This document shows, piece by piece, positions 16,321-26,045 of a DNA stretch of 64,000 nt. The stretch spans positions 30,904-94,903 of the forward strand of contig NZ_JAIVKI010000018.1 in NCBI RefSeq assembly GCF_020524905.1. Reading direction: 5' to 3'. Every line of letters starts with the position of its first letter. The first letter of the stretch is position 1. The notes below the pieces were generated by a model that searched no databases, was not told the origin of the DNA, and saw nothing but the letters and a program-made list of their open reading frames with translations. The position numbers and the translations under genes are program-made. Source of the stretch: Microbulbifer variabilis (GTDB taxonomy: Bacteria; Pseudomonadota; Gammaproteobacteria; Pseudomonadales; Cellvibrionaceae).

Positions 16321-19300
16321 TCAAGAAACTGCTGCCGGCTCCTCTACCCCATTGCGAGCGGAAAACTGAGTAAACAGCTTCTGCCAGCGCTCCTGCACCA
16401 GGGCAAACTTCTGCTCGCGCACATGGCCGTAGCCACGCACCTGCATGGGTATCTCCAGCAGCTCACGCGCCGCGGCGATATTATCAGTGCTCAGCTGGGC
16501 CGCCACCGATTCCACCGCTTGAGCCACTTGGCGGGCCCAATCGCGCTCGGCGCGGCGCTCTTTGGTGTAACCAAATACATCCAGCACGGTACCGCGCAGT
16601 ACTTTACCCCGCGCCAACAGCGGCATTAAGCGGCCCATCCAGGGGCCAAATTGCATCTTGCGCACCCGACCACTGGCATCAGGCCGAGCCAACACGGGCG
16701 GAGCCATATGGAATTTCAGGGAGTAATCGCCGCTAAACGTCTCGCGCAGTTGGCGCTGGAAATCCTCACCACTGTACAAGCGCGCTACCTCGTACTCATC
16801 CTTGTAGGCCATGGCTTTGAACAGGCTGTTAGCCGCGGTGCGGGTCAACTCCCCCGCCGTGCCGGCCAGGGCCGACTCCGCCCGCTGCAGCGGCGCAATA
16901 GACTGTGTGAATTGTCGAGCGTAGGCGGCATTTTGGTATTCACCCAGTTCACTGCTCAAACGCGCGATCAGTTGCTCTACCGACTCCTGAGGCTCAATCA
17001 TTTTAACTGGCTGCGCCGGCACCGCCAGTTTTTCAATCGCCCTCGGATCCGTCGCCAACAAACGCCCCGCGCGGAATGCGCGCAGATTGTTTTCCACTGC
17101 GACACCATTCAGTTCGATCGCCCGCTCCAGTGCCGCCTCACCAATAGGCAGCAGCCCTTTCTGGCAGGCGAAGCCCATGATCATCAGGTTACTGGCGACG
17201 GTATCGCCAAACAGTGCCTGAGCGTATTTATTCGCATCGAAGGCAAAGTATTCGGCACACAGGGACTCAATGCTCTGCTGGGTGGCATCTGCCGGGAAGG
17301 CCAGCTCGTTGTTTCGCACAAACGCCGCTACAGGTACCTCGGCCGTATTGACCAGCGCGCGCATTTTGCCGGTAGCAAACTTGGGGCGCTGACCGGCAGC
17401 AGTGACCATATCGCAACCGAGCAGTAGCTCGGCGGCGCCATCACGGATACGCGCAGTGGTAATGGCCTCTGGGCGCGCGCCCACTTTTACGTGAGCAACC
17501 ACCGCGCCATTCTTTTGTGACAGGCCGGTGAAGTAGAGCGTGGTACTGCCTTTATCTTCCAGGTGCGCGGCCATTCCCAGAAGTGCGGCCACGGTAAGTA
17601 CACCGCTGCCGCCGATACCGGCCACCAAAATACTGAGTGGCTGTTCCAAGGCGGCCACCGGCGCCGCCGGTAAATCGACAATGGCAGCATCCAGGGACTC
17701 GGCCAGGGACTGCACCGGTGGTTTTTTTAGTTTGCCCCCCTCGACAGTGACAAAACTGGGACAGAAGCCATCGGCACAGCGCATATCCTTGTTGCAGCTG
17801 GACTGGTTTATCTGACGTTTGCGTCCATAGGGGGTTTCCAGCGGCTCCACGGCAATACAACTCGACTGCACGCTGCAATCGCCACAACCCTCGCATACGC
17901 GCTGATTGATCAGCAGGCGCTTGGGCGGGTCCACCATCAGCTTTTTCTTGCGGCGGCGGCGTTTTTCTGCGGCGCACACCTGCTCGTAAATAATGGCGGT
18001 GACACCGGGCGTTTCACGCAGGCGACGCTGGACGGCATCCAGCTCTGAGCGGTCCAATACTTCCACCTTCGCCGGCAACTGGCCGCGGTGCTGGTGCCAG
18101 TGATCGGGGTTTTCACTGAGCAGGACCACCTCACCCACCCCCTCAGCCAGCAGCTGCGCGGCCAGGCTGGGAGCATTTACTTCGCCATCGGCGGGCTGGC
18201 CGCCGGTCATGGCTACCGCATCGTTGAGCAGGATCTTGTAGGTGATATTGACCTTACTGGCCACCGCCTGGCGAATAGCCAGCAGACCGGAGTGATTATA
18301 GGTACCGTCACCCATATTCTGGAAAATATGCTCGGCACTAGAGAAACGATGCAGCCCCACCCAATGCGCGCCTTCACCACCCATATGGGAATAGGTATCG
18401 GTGCGCAGCCCCTTGCCCAGCGCCATAATGTGACAGCCGATACCGGCGCTGCCGAGACTCCCCTCCGGCAGCTTGGTGGAGGTGTTGTGGGGGCAGCCAG
18501 CACAGAAGATCGGCTCCCGCGCCAATAGACCCTGGGTACGCTGCGGCACATTACCGCCCAGCTTTTCTGCCAGTGGAATCAGTCGCTGCGCGAGATCGGT
18601 GTCCGCCAGCCACCGGGCGATGGCCTTGGCCACCTGGTCCGGGCCAAACCCCCAGATCGCCGGTAGCAGGTCTTCACCATTGAGATCTTTCTTACCGACC
18701 ACTTTCGGGCGGCGGCCATCTTCCCAGCCATATAAAAGATTCTTCAGCTGGTCTTCCACCAGTGGGCGTTTTTCCTCAACCACCAGCAGGCGCTCCATGC
18801 CATCGGCAAACTCACTGATACCGCGGGGCTCCAGGGGCCATGACATCGCCACCTTATAAATGGCAATCCCCGCCTGGCGCAGGTCCTCTTCACTCAGGTT
18901 GAGGAGCTGCAACGCCTCGAGTAGATCCCCGTGGGCCTTGCCGACCGTCACGATGCCAAAGCGCTTGCGCTCGGCCTTGTGAGTCGTTCTATCCAGGTGG
19001 TTGGCATAGGCGAAAGCCCGCGCCGCCGGCAGGCGTTCCTCCAGCATACGGCGCTCATATTCCAGGCGCTCCGCCGGCCAATTAAGGTACGGATCGTAAT
19101 TCAGGCCGTGCGCGGGAATGGGGAAATCCGCCGGAATGGCGAACTGTGGCAGGCTCGGAACCACCAGGGAGGCACCGGCCTCAACCGTTTCGGTAATCGC
19201 TTTGAAGCCCACCCACAGGCCGGAAAAGCGCGACAGGGCAATACCGGCGAGCCCGAGGGTGAGATACTCATCGATACTGGCTGGAAACAGCAGCGGCATC

Positions 19301-19833
19301 ATGACCGATTCAAAAATCTGATCGGTATTGTGGGAGAACATGGAAGATTCAGCGGTGTGGTCATCGCCACACAACGCCAGTACGCCACCGAGCTTGGCGG
19401 TACCCTGGATATTGGCTTGGCGGAACACATCCGCGGTGCGATCCACCCCATGGCCCTTGCCATACCAGATGGAAAAGACCCCATCGCGAGTGGCCTGCTT
19501 GCGGTAATGATCGATCAGCTGGGTACCCCAAATATTGGTGGCCCCAAGATCTTCATTGATACCCGGCTCGAAGTGAATATCGTGCTCAGCCAATAACTTC
19601 TTGTGCCGCCACAGGGATTGGTCGTAACCACCGAGGGGAGAACCCCGGTAACCGGAAATAAAGCCCGCAGTATTCAGGCCCGCCAGCTCATCCATGCGTT
19701 TCTGCATCAACGGCAGGCGTACCAGTGCGTCGATGCCGGTCAAAAAGACCCGGCCAGAATCGCGGGTAAACGCAGCCTTGAGAGAATACTCTGTATCAAA
19801 GCCCAGCTCCTGATCGCCTTCGACCATTGCCAT
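16321..19833 (-). CDS. indolepyruvate:ferredoxin oxidoreductase, fused alpha-gamma form
   Basis: 1,170 residues from the ATG at 19833 (AGGTGG upstream; GTG at 19842 is an alternative). This is the long single-chain form. Residues about 30-400 are the pyruvate-ferredoxin-oxidoreductase-like N-terminal part. Near 444 is CAGCPHNTS, and near 467-494 the TPP-binding segment GCHIMALGKGL through SHMGGEGAHWVGL. Near 640-690 are [4Fe-4S] cysteines (RVCEGCGDC, then further Cys pairs), and from about 747 is the gamma domain with GIGGSGVLTVAALLG. The family decarboxylates aryl or branched-chain 2-oxoacids from amino-acid transamination to acyl-CoA and reduced ferredoxin. The Lrp-type regulator across the divergent gap fits amino-acid control. 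Confidence 0.9.
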   Translation of the reverse strand: MAMVEGDQELGFDTEYSLKAAFTRDSGRVFLTGIDALVRLPLMQKRMDELAGLNTAGFISGYRGSPLGGYDQSLWRHKKLLAEHDIHFEPGINEDLGATNIWGTQLIDHYRKQATRDGVFSIWYGKGHGVDRTADVFRQANIQGTAKLGGVLALCGDDHTAESSMFSHNTDQIFESVMMPLLFPASIDEYLTLGLAGIALSRFSGLWVGFKAITETVEAGASLVVPSLPQFAIPADFPIPAHGLNYDPYLNWPAERLEYERRMLEERLPAARAFAYANHLDRTTHKAERKRFGIVTVGKAHGDLLEALQLLNLSEEDLRQAGIAIYKVAMSWPLEPRGISEFADGMERLLVVEEKRPLVEDQLKNLLYGWEDGRRPKVVGKKDLNGEDLLPAIWGFGPDQVAKAIARWLADTDLAQRLIPLAEKLGGNVPQRTQGLLAREPIFCAGCPHNTSTKLPEGSLGSAGIGCHIMALGKGLRTDTYSHMGGEGAHWVGLHRFSSAEHIFQNMGDGTYNHSGLLAIRQAVASKVNITYKILLNDAVAMTGGQPADGEVNAPSLAAQLLAEGVGEVVLLSENPDHWHQHRGQLPAKVEVLDRSELDAVQRRLRETPGVTAIIYEQVCAAEKRRRRKKKLMVDPPKRLLINQRVCEGCGDCSVQSSCIAVEPLETPYGRKRQINQSSCNKDMRCADGFCPSFVTVEGGKLKKPPVQSLAESLDAAIVDLPAAPVAALEQPLSILVAGIGGSGVLTVAALLGMAAHLEDKGSTTLYFTGLSQKNGAVVAHVKVGARPEAITTARIRDGAAELLLGCDMVTAAGQRPKFATGKMRALVNTAEVPVAAFVRNNELAFPADATQQSIESLCAEYFAFDANKYAQALFGDTVASNLMIMGFACQKGLLPIGEAALERAIELNGVAVENNLRAFRAGRLLATDPRAIEKLAVPAQPVKMIEPQESVEQLIARLSSELGEYQNAAYARQFTQSIAPLQRAESALAGTAGELTRTAANSLFKAMAYKDEYEVARLYSGEDFQRQLRETFSGDYSLKFHMAPPVLARPDASGRVRKMQFGPWMGRLMPLLARGKVLRGTVLDVFGYTKERRAERDWARQVAQAVESVAAQLSTDNIAAARELLEIPMQVRGYGHVREQKFALVQERWQKLFTQFSARNGVEEPAAVS

Positions 19834-19842
19834 GGGTACCAC

Positions 19843-20406
19843 CTATTTGTTCATTATTGCTTTTCTTTTGCCCGGTTCGATGGCGGCTGTCACAGTGCTT
19901 ATTTCATCTCAACACTCAGGGAGCCAGTCGAAAGCCAAACCGAGGCATCTGCTTGGCCGCTAAAATTAACACCGCCCGGCCAAGCAGGTCATACCAAAAT
20001 AAGCCTGGCTAGGGCATAATACGGACACAACTCGCTAAAGATCATAAGCTACTAGCAACAATTCACTCAAAAAGCCGTTTTTTTGGGGATTCATCGAATA
20101 GGAACTTCACGGGGATGTCGCTGCGGGATACAAACTGATCGATCCCCCCACATGACCTTTTTCCTCGCTCGCTGGACGACAAATGGAAAGGCAGAATGAA
20201 CGAATGCATGGTGGCTGGTCACCCAGCGCTGAGCTGGCGAGCGAATGAATATTGATAACAAAGAATAAACGGTTTCACGGCGCTGCAATAAAACAGGATA
20301 ATTGCCCAGACAGGATTCAACCGGGATGTTTTGCCATGCCGGCTAGGCAGTGAAGCGGCCGGATAATCCGGTGTTCGTTCAGAGAGAAGAGATACGGAAA
20401 AAGACC
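19843..20406. other. divergent control region of the oxidoreductase and lrp-like genes
   Basis: About 560 bases with no gene. It separates two divergent genes and must hold both promoters. A-tracts and T-tracts (for example around 20075-20085) are the sort of DNA Lrp-family proteins bind, but I cannot define a site. A short minus-strand frame at 20091-20288 has no ribosome site or family resemblance. Confidence 0.4.
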
Positions 20407-20889
20407 ATGGCCTATTTACTGGATGCCATTGATAAAAAAATCCTGGAGATTCTCCAGGAAGATGCCACTATCCCCAATATTGAGCTGGCAGAAAAAGTCT
20501 GCCTCTCCCCCTCCCCATGCTCACGCCGGGTCAAGAACCTCAATGAACAGGGCTTTATCAAGCGCGCCGTGACCCTCTTGGAGCCGGAAAAAGTAGGGCT
20601 TCCAGTCAGCGTCTTTATCCAGGTCACCCTCAACCACCAGGTGAAAAAAGAGCTGCAGGATTTCGAATCCGTTATCGGCCAATGGCCGGAGGTTATGGAG
20701 TGCTACCTGATGACCGGCGACTTCGATTATCTGCTCCGGGTTGTGGTCCCCAACCTGCAGGCCTACCAGGAGTTTCTCGATAAAAAGCTGACAGAGCTGC
20801 CGGGAATTGACCATATTAAGAGCAGCTTTTCCTTAAAACAGGTGCGCTACCGTACCGAGTTGCCGTTGGATCAGTTGTTGGAGAAATAA
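20407..20889 (+). CDS. Lrp/AsnC-family transcriptional regulator
   Basis: 160 residues from the ATG at 20407, preceded by GGAAAAAG; the frame extends 19 codons upstream without homology. The N-terminal helix-turn-helix is DAIDKKILEILQEDATI...ELAEKVCLSPSPCSRRVKNL (split here), and the C-terminal RAM domain has PEVMECYLMTGDFDYLLRVV and LPGIDHIKSSFSLKQVRY. Family members bind amino acids and control their metabolism. The gene is divergent from the indolepyruvate oxidoreductase gene, its likely target, and is followed by an intrinsic terminator. Confidence 0.92.
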   Translation: MAYLLDAIDKKILEILQEDATIPNIELAEKVCLSPSPCSRRVKNLNEQGFIKRAVTLLEPEKVGLPVSVFIQVTLNHQVKKELQDFESVIGQWPEVMECYLMTGDFDYLLRVVVPNLQAYQEFLDKKLTELPGIDHIKSSFSLKQVRYRTELPLDQLLEK

Positions 20890-20954
20890 ATTTAGTAAGG
20901 ATTTTTGGTTCCCACTTCTCCAAAAAACTGTGGTGAATCACTCCCAGACTTATC

Positions 20955-20979
20955 AGCGCCTGTTTTACACTCAGGCGCT
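20955..20979 (+). terminator. terminator after the lrp-like gene
   Basis: AGCGCCTG, a nine-base loop TTTTACACT, then CAGGCGCT followed by TGTT, 66 bp after the stop codon. The eight base pairs are perfect. Confidence 0.7.
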
Positions 20980-21087
20980 TGTTCAAATTCGAACCCTACC
21001 TTTATTAACGCCATGTCTATCACAACACAACTTAGGCTGACCTACAGAATAAAACCTGCACATAAGAAGTTGTTACAAGGGAAATAG

Positions 21088-21540
21088 TTGGAAAAATTAA
21101 TCAGACGAGTCTTACTATTTGCCTCAATTGGCGGTGGTTCGATTGGAAGTATTATGGTTGCAATAGATATTGCAACTTCAGATCAATTGACCAAGGAAAC
21201 CGTAATTAGTAATGGCCTGCTAATAGTAGTATTTATATACACAGTGTATGCAGGCTTACAATTTTCACGATCCAGATCAAGCATTAAGAATCTTACCAGG
21301 GCTTTTTTCCTGCAAATCCCCTGGATTACCTCTCCTATCATCAGCTTTAAAATTGCCAGCGGCATAGGTGCATCCTTTGCAATTATATATTCAACTCTAA
21401 ATTACAAATACCGCCTTAGCTTGGGAGCCGATTACACACTTTCTTTATACAGTGACCAGCCCTTGGGAATTGGAATTAATTTAGCTGCGGTAAGCTTCTT
21501 GATTTTTATTCAGCTATACAAAAACCCCTCTGAAAATTAA
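21088..21540 (+). CDS. hypothetical four-helix membrane protein
   Basis: 150 residues, TTG start preceded by AAGGGA. Four hydrophobic segments are visible (about 8-28, 42-60, 72-95 and 125-143). The segments contain many Ile and Ser, with a short basic linker QFSRSRSSIKNL after the second helix. AT-rich relative to the genes upstream. I do not recognise a family. A strong hairpin follows directly, shared with the convergent flavoprotein gene. Confidence 0.5.
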   Translation: MEKLIRRVLLFASIGGGSIGSIMVAIDIATSDQLTKETVISNGLLIVVFIYTVYAGLQFSRSRSSIKNLTRAFFLQIPWITSPIISFKIASGIGASFAIIYSTLNYKYRLSLGADYTLSLYSDQPLGIGINLAAVSFLIFIQLYKNPSEN

Positions 21541-21547
21541 AAGGGTC

Positions 21548-21574
21548 GGGGGCTGGCTTTAACAGCCAACCCCC
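21548..21574. terminator. bidirectional terminator hairpin
   Basis: GGGGGCTGGCT, loop TTAAC, AGCCAACCCCC: ten of eleven positions pair. It lies between two convergent genes, 8 bp after one stop and 16 bp before the other, so it probably ends both transcripts. Confidence 0.7.
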
Positions 21575-21589
21575 TCAACAAAGATAGTC

Positions 21590-23251
21590 TTAATCCGCCT
21601 TACAAATCCGCGCCTCAGAATACCAACTACCGGCCTGACAAGTCGCTCCCTGCTCACAGTGCTCATCGGTTCTGCAATAGCACTGACCATCGGCATTACA
21701 ATGTGGCGTCAGGTAATTCTCAAGTGGATCTTGGCCACTGACGCGCTCCCAGAACGGATTGGTAAAGACATTCTCTGGGTCCAGCTCTGCCTTGGCGTCG
21801 AGGAATTGAGACCATTTCGGGAAGCGTGAAGGCATATCCTCAAAAATAGCCACCGAGTTCTTACCCCAGTGCGGCCTGGCACCATACTTGCGCAGGGACA
21901 TCTGTTCAATTTCCAGATTCACAAAGTAGTTTTTCGGCACCGCCTCACCACGCTGGCGAAGGGTGTACTCAATTCCTACGAAAGCGGTATCGCGCCCAGC
22001 ACTCATTCCCAGGTAGCTATCGGAGGCCTTGCCAAAGCGGAAATAAATACCGTTCAAGGGGAAGCAAGTGCGCTCACTGTGGGCGATAATCTGGCGCACA
22101 TCGGCAATCCAGTTGGGCAGCTCCTCAAACGGAATGGCCACTTCCTGTAAGGCAATCGGCAGCTTGTCCCAGACACAATTATTCGGCTCCTTACAAACAA
22201 AATGCTGCATCAGGTCCGCATGGCCTGTGGGCTTAATCAACTTCTTAAAGCCCGTATTAACATCGCGGAAGTAGGAGCTGGAGCGGGCCGTATAGCGCAG
22301 AGACGCGGCAAAGCACTGTAAGGCTGCGCTGTCGGCCTCATGCAGGCTGTCGAAGATAAGGCGAAATAGGTACTCAGAAAAATCGGAAACATCCGCCTGA
22401 GCATTGTAAGCATTGCCCTTGGTACTCAAGGGCACCTTGTTATAGGTGGTTACCGTATAGCGGCCCAATCCAGGGAACCAGGCAATATTTGCGGAATGGT
22501 TATCTCGGGCAAGATCCAAGACAACATTTTCCAGGTCGCTATCATCCCGGTGCCCCTTCACTTTGGCCCGCACCTTATAGCCCGGTTCTGCTTCGATGGT
22601 GACTTCAACCACAACCCCCAACACGCCCAAATTAACCCGTGCAGCATTGAGTAGTTCACCATTAATAACACGTAGATCCCCCTTACCATCAACGAGCTTT
22701 ATCTCGGTGACATAGTCCGAGATCATATTGCTCTTCTGGGTAAAGGTAGAACCGTGTGTGCCGCTACCGAGCATCCCACCAATCGAGAAGATTGCCAGCT
22801 CGGTGACCATAGGCACACTGAGCTCATGCTCACGCAAGTAGGCCGCCAAATTATTAAAGCGCATGCCGGCCTGTACAGTTACCAAGCGGTTTTCTTTGTC
22901 CAGGCTAATCACCTGATCCATATTTTCCAGAGTGATTTGCACCTCTCCATTGCCGGCACAGGCAGCGTCTATCTGGCTGTTAAAACGCCGTGTGCCAGTC
23001 ATCACCTTGCGGCCTTGGGCGGCTGCATCGCGCACAATTGCCTGCACCTCAGCAATCGTTGAAGGATCGTGAATAACCCCAGGAAAACACTCCTGAGTCT
23101 CCTGGTAGTTTTTTATAACCTCTGGTACATCTATGGGGGGTGGTAACTGCTCCGCCGAAGCCCCTGCAGCAAAAAACAAACCTGCCGCACATAAAAAACT
23201 GGTGGCCCGGCGCAACAAATGACATCGCCTGGAGAGTAGTTGATGGTACAT
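21590..23251 (-). CDS. secreted FAD-linked oxidase of the aldonolactone-oxidase type (VAO fold)
   Basis: 553 residues from the ATG at 23251 (AAAGGC upstream), which exposes a signal peptide ending near GAAGASA. The PP-loop FAD domain covers about residues 50-220, with GTRRFNSQI and the FAD-contacting GGMLGSGTHGSTFTQ. The C-terminal part has GARPHWGKN, the HWGK motif typical of gulono- and arabinono-lactone oxidases. The last 45 residues add a Cys-rich tail (six Cys) not normal for the family. The covalent-flavin His is not evident. Substrate may be a sugar lactone or sterol-like alcohol. It follows the carotenoid oxygenase gene by 58 bp on the same strand, probably one operon. Confidence 0.8.
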   Translation of the reverse strand: MYHQLLSRRCHLLRRATSFLCAAGLFFAAGASAEQLPPPIDVPEVIKNYQETQECFPGVIHDPSTIAEVQAIVRDAAAQGRKVMTGTRRFNSQIDAACAGNGEVQITLENMDQVISLDKENRLVTVQAGMRFNNLAAYLREHELSVPMVTELAIFSIGGMLGSGTHGSTFTQKSNMISDYVTEIKLVDGKGDLRVINGELLNAARVNLGVLGVVVEVTIEAEPGYKVRAKVKGHRDDSDLENVVLDLARDNHSANIAWFPGLGRYTVTTYNKVPLSTKGNAYNAQADVSDFSEYLFRLIFDSLHEADSAALQCFAASLRYTARSSSYFRDVNTGFKKLIKPTGHADLMQHFVCKEPNNCVWDKLPIALQEVAIPFEELPNWIADVRQIIAHSERTCFPLNGIYFRFGKASDSYLGMSAGRDTAFVGIEYTLRQRGEAVPKNYFVNLEIEQMSLRKYGARPHWGKNSVAIFEDMPSRFPKWSQFLDAKAELDPENVFTNPFWERVSGQDPLENYLTPHCNADGQCYCRTDEHCEQGATCQAGSWYSEARICKAD

Positions 23252-23309
23252 GCCTTTGTTTCCTTGTTGTTGTATTACAGAGTCGTTGTATTCCAACTAA
23301 TTAGAAAAA

Positions 23310-25172
23310 TTAACCAAACCTTGGTAGCAGCTCCCGGTTGATAATGTCCTGAACATTGCGACTGTGATCCGGCGCCTTACCGCGCAGGAAGTCCCCATAT
23401 CCAGAGCGATAAGCCGTGGCGGGGCGGCGACTTATAGAAGGCACCCATAGGGCATGGTTGGTAGTGGCGAATTCCAGGGAGTCACTGGCGAGGATACAGA
23501 GTGGCCCCCTACTGAGTGCAGCGGCATCGAATATCCAAAATTCTTTGCCGTTGGATTGAGCACCACTCGGATATTTTCGGACAACGGCGGCTATCAGGTA
23601 ACCATCATCCTGAGCGGTGGACCCTGGTCGTGCCATAAACTGCGGAGTGCGCATCACACAATCATCGGGGAACTGATAAGCATCGGCAATTTGCATACGG
23701 GAGCAATCCATATGCACCAAAGCAGATGGCCTGCTTTGCTCGGGCATATCCCAATAGCTATATAAACGTTCAGGGTAATTGCGGTATGCCCAGGATACGC
23801 GCATTGAAACCAAATCGGGACGGTAACCCACTGCGGCCCAATAAAGATGCTCAAAGGTATCAGGAAACTGGAAGTGGCCACGATAAGCTGGGTCATTCAT
23901 GTCCCACAACAGATTTTCATCTCGAATAACCTGATAGTCTTCCTTAATCTCCCGCGCGAAGTCGGAGGTTACCTGTATCCGTGCCCGCACCAAGCCACCG
24001 ACATCCACCGGTGCTGCTGGATAGCCGGACAGCCATTTCGGTACCAGCCCGCCCTCCTGGAATATCTCATATCGGAATAACTGCTCAGACTTATCCATGG
24101 CCCCCATATACTGGCCATAGAGGGTGATTTCACCAGCGCTATCATCATAATTACAAACAATATCCGAAGTATCGAAGCCCAACTCCAGATAATCGGCAAT
24201 AATATCTTCGCGCCCAGGCACCATATCAGATTTGCGTAACACCCAGCAGCGGGTGCTGTGCTCCTGCGGCAATACGATATGAGTACCGAGAATGCGGGTA
24301 GACTCCACCCTGGCCGCTGTCTCAAAAATAATGACATGATTGCGCGTAACTCCCAGGGAGTGAGAGCTGGCGGCAATGTAGGCGTTGTTTCCCTGACGAT
24401 CGCGAATATTCCAGCTTTTAAAAGTCCCCTGCTGATCCCAGGAGATCAGGCGAATAAAGCCCGAGCGCCCGGAGTCACCCATGCTGCCACCATAATTTAT
24501 GGTGATACACTCACCCGAATCCAGATCAAAGAAGGGGTGGCCTGTGGTACGAATTTGCGGGAATAGCCACTTCTTTGGCGTTAGGTTATCGAGCAGTGGC
24601 GGCAGGCTGGATTCCCACTCATCCACTTCACCAATAGGCGTTATCATTTCCAGTGTGGTCGCATCAAATTCATAGGGCATTCCACCCTCGTAGCTCATAG
24701 CAAAGCGGTTATCCCCCATATAATTGGGGGCCGTGTTGCAATAATTCATGAAACCCAGGTTTGCACTGGAATAGATCGTTCCCCCCAGCAGATTAAACTT
24801 GTCGAAACCATTCAAATCCTGCTCCTGCATAATTGCAGAGGCGGTTCTGATCATTTTTCGTGTAAAAGCAACACTACCATTACTAGCCCTACCACTAAAA
24901 TCCAACCGGGTGAGCGCGCCTTTTCCGTTAGGGGTCAAATGATTAGGGGCGAGAGGGATACCTTCGGCCATCAGCAGGTGACCGGTGACATCATCTGGCA
25001 GGTTACCCTGAACTACCTTAAGAAAACCGGCTGAGTCCTGCAGACTACCGTGCATAATAGATTTCGGAAAATTCTCTAAGCGATTACTTGCCTGAGCTGT
25101 AGAAGATGTCATACCAGCAATAGGCAACGCAGAGAGGGCACCAGCGGCTTTAAGAAGATCGCGACGTTTCAT
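23310..25172 (-). CDS. carotenoid oxygenase family protein with Tat signal
   Basis: 620 residues, longer than the usual 480-530. The start MKRRDLLKAAGALSALP is a twin-arginine signal, so it is exported folded, with its iron. Family features: His212 in TTGHPFFDLDSGE, His271 in SSHSLGVTRNHVIIFE, and a C-terminal TTNHALWVPS. The third iron His, normally in an FHxxNxYE block, seems replaced: the matching segment reads SDIVCNYDD with Asp where His is expected. Family enzymes cleave or isomerise polyene or stilbene double bonds with non-haem iron. Pairing with a secreted flavoprotein oxidase suggests a periplasmic pathway on a lipid or aromatic substrate. Confidence 0.82.
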   Translation of the reverse strand: MKRRDLLKAAGALSALPIAGMTSSTAQASNRLENFPKSIMHGSLQDSAGFLKVVQGNLPDDVTGHLLMAEGIPLAPNHLTPNGKGALTRLDFSGRASNGSVAFTRKMIRTASAIMQEQDLNGFDKFNLLGGTIYSSANLGFMNYCNTAPNYMGDNRFAMSYEGGMPYEFDATTLEMITPIGEVDEWESSLPPLLDNLTPKKWLFPQIRTTGHPFFDLDSGECITINYGGSMGDSGRSGFIRLISWDQQGTFKSWNIRDRQGNNAYIAASSHSLGVTRNHVIIFETAARVESTRILGTHIVLPQEHSTRCWVLRKSDMVPGREDIIADYLELGFDTSDIVCNYDDSAGEITLYGQYMGAMDKSEQLFRYEIFQEGGLVPKWLSGYPAAPVDVGGLVRARIQVTSDFAREIKEDYQVIRDENLLWDMNDPAYRGHFQFPDTFEHLYWAAVGYRPDLVSMRVSWAYRNYPERLYSYWDMPEQSRPSALVHMDCSRMQIADAYQFPDDCVMRTPQFMARPGSTAQDDGYLIAAVVRKYPSGAQSNGKEFWIFDAAALSRGPLCILASDSLEFATTNHALWVPSISRRPATAYRSGYGDFLRGKAPDHSRNVQDIINRELLPRFG

Positions 25173-25580
25173 TATTTTCCTTGTAATAAAAACGGCCGAC
25201 TGCTTTACCTGACCTTTTGCTTATAGATATAGATTTATATAGTTAACTCACTTCATCCATATATAAATTTTCTGCACCTTTGGAGGCCGATATGAAAGGT
25301 TAATCATCCCAGCAAGTTAAAAAGATCAAAGGTGTAACTACCGAAAACTGGAGAGCAGTTAATTATATTAAACTGCAAAAATCAAGAACGAGTTTATGAC
25401 ACTGTTAACCAGTATTCCCGATAGGGGACACTCCTACCGGGACCAAATAGTCAAACAAAAAAATACCGGTAAAACATCTACTAGATTGCACTTAGGCTCA
25501 GGAAATAAAACTACACGAGTAGAAAGGCGAATCCATTTCAATATCTATCGCTCCTCTTAGATTTATAAACCTAGAGAGCT
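25173..25580. other. AT-rich intergenic region
   Basis: About 400 bases upstream of the carotenoid oxygenase gene, with several TATA-rich stretches around 25220-25275 where its promoter should lie. No gene or clear operator seen. The lower-coordinate end of the GNAT gene borders it. Confidence 0.4.
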
Positions 25581-26045
25581 CTAAATCTCTAACTTGAGTC
25601 TCTCACCATTAGAGTTACCTGAAAAACCTTCTCGACGATAAAAATCTTCTGTTCTTTTCCACTTTTCCTTCTCTGGTGTGCTCACTTCCAAGCGAGACCA
25701 ACCCTGCTCCCCTGAAAATTGAATCACCCGGTCAAGTAATCTTTTGCCGATCGATTGGCTACGGTATTCAGGCTCTACGTAAAACTCTTCAATCACACCG
25801 TAAAAACCTCCGGCATAGATAGCCGCAGACCTGGATACCGTAATAACAGCTACAGGGTTACCCTCAACATAATAAAGGAAGGCATTAAAACCACTATTAC
25901 CGGCTAGCAATTTACTGCTCGCCTCGGCTAATTGTTCAGCGTTAATTTTGCGCTTATGCCCCACCAGAACAGTTAGCAACTTGGCAATCAAGTGCGCTAC
26001 AACTGCCGCCTGCTTAGGCGTGGCGGGTAAAATTTCACCCTGCAT
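25581..26045 (-). CDS. GNAT-family N-acetyltransferase
   Basis: 154 residues from the ATG at 26045; the frame extends 23 codons further without homology. The GNAT core is plain: GVIEEFYVEPEYRSQSIGKRLLDRVI holds motif A (split: EPEYRSQSIGKRLL is the acetyl-CoA pyrophosphate loop, R/QxxGxxx), followed by EQGWSRLEVSTPE and FYRREGF. It transfers an acetyl group from acetyl-CoA to an amine; the acceptor is unknown. Monocistronic. Confidence 0.85.
   Translation of the reverse strand: MQGEILPATPKQAAVVAHLIAKLLTVLVGHKRKINAEQLAEASSKLLAGNSGFNAFLYYVEGNPVAVITVSRSAAIYAGGFYGVIEEFYVEPEYRSQSIGKRLLDRVIQFSGEQGWSRLEVSTPEKEKWKRTEDFYRREGFSGNSNGERLKLEI

Noticed and set aside
16651..17427. 258-codon plus-strand frame inside the indolepyruvate oxidoreductase gene
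   Set aside because: Antisense shadow in GC-rich coding DNA; the opposite strand has all family motifs.
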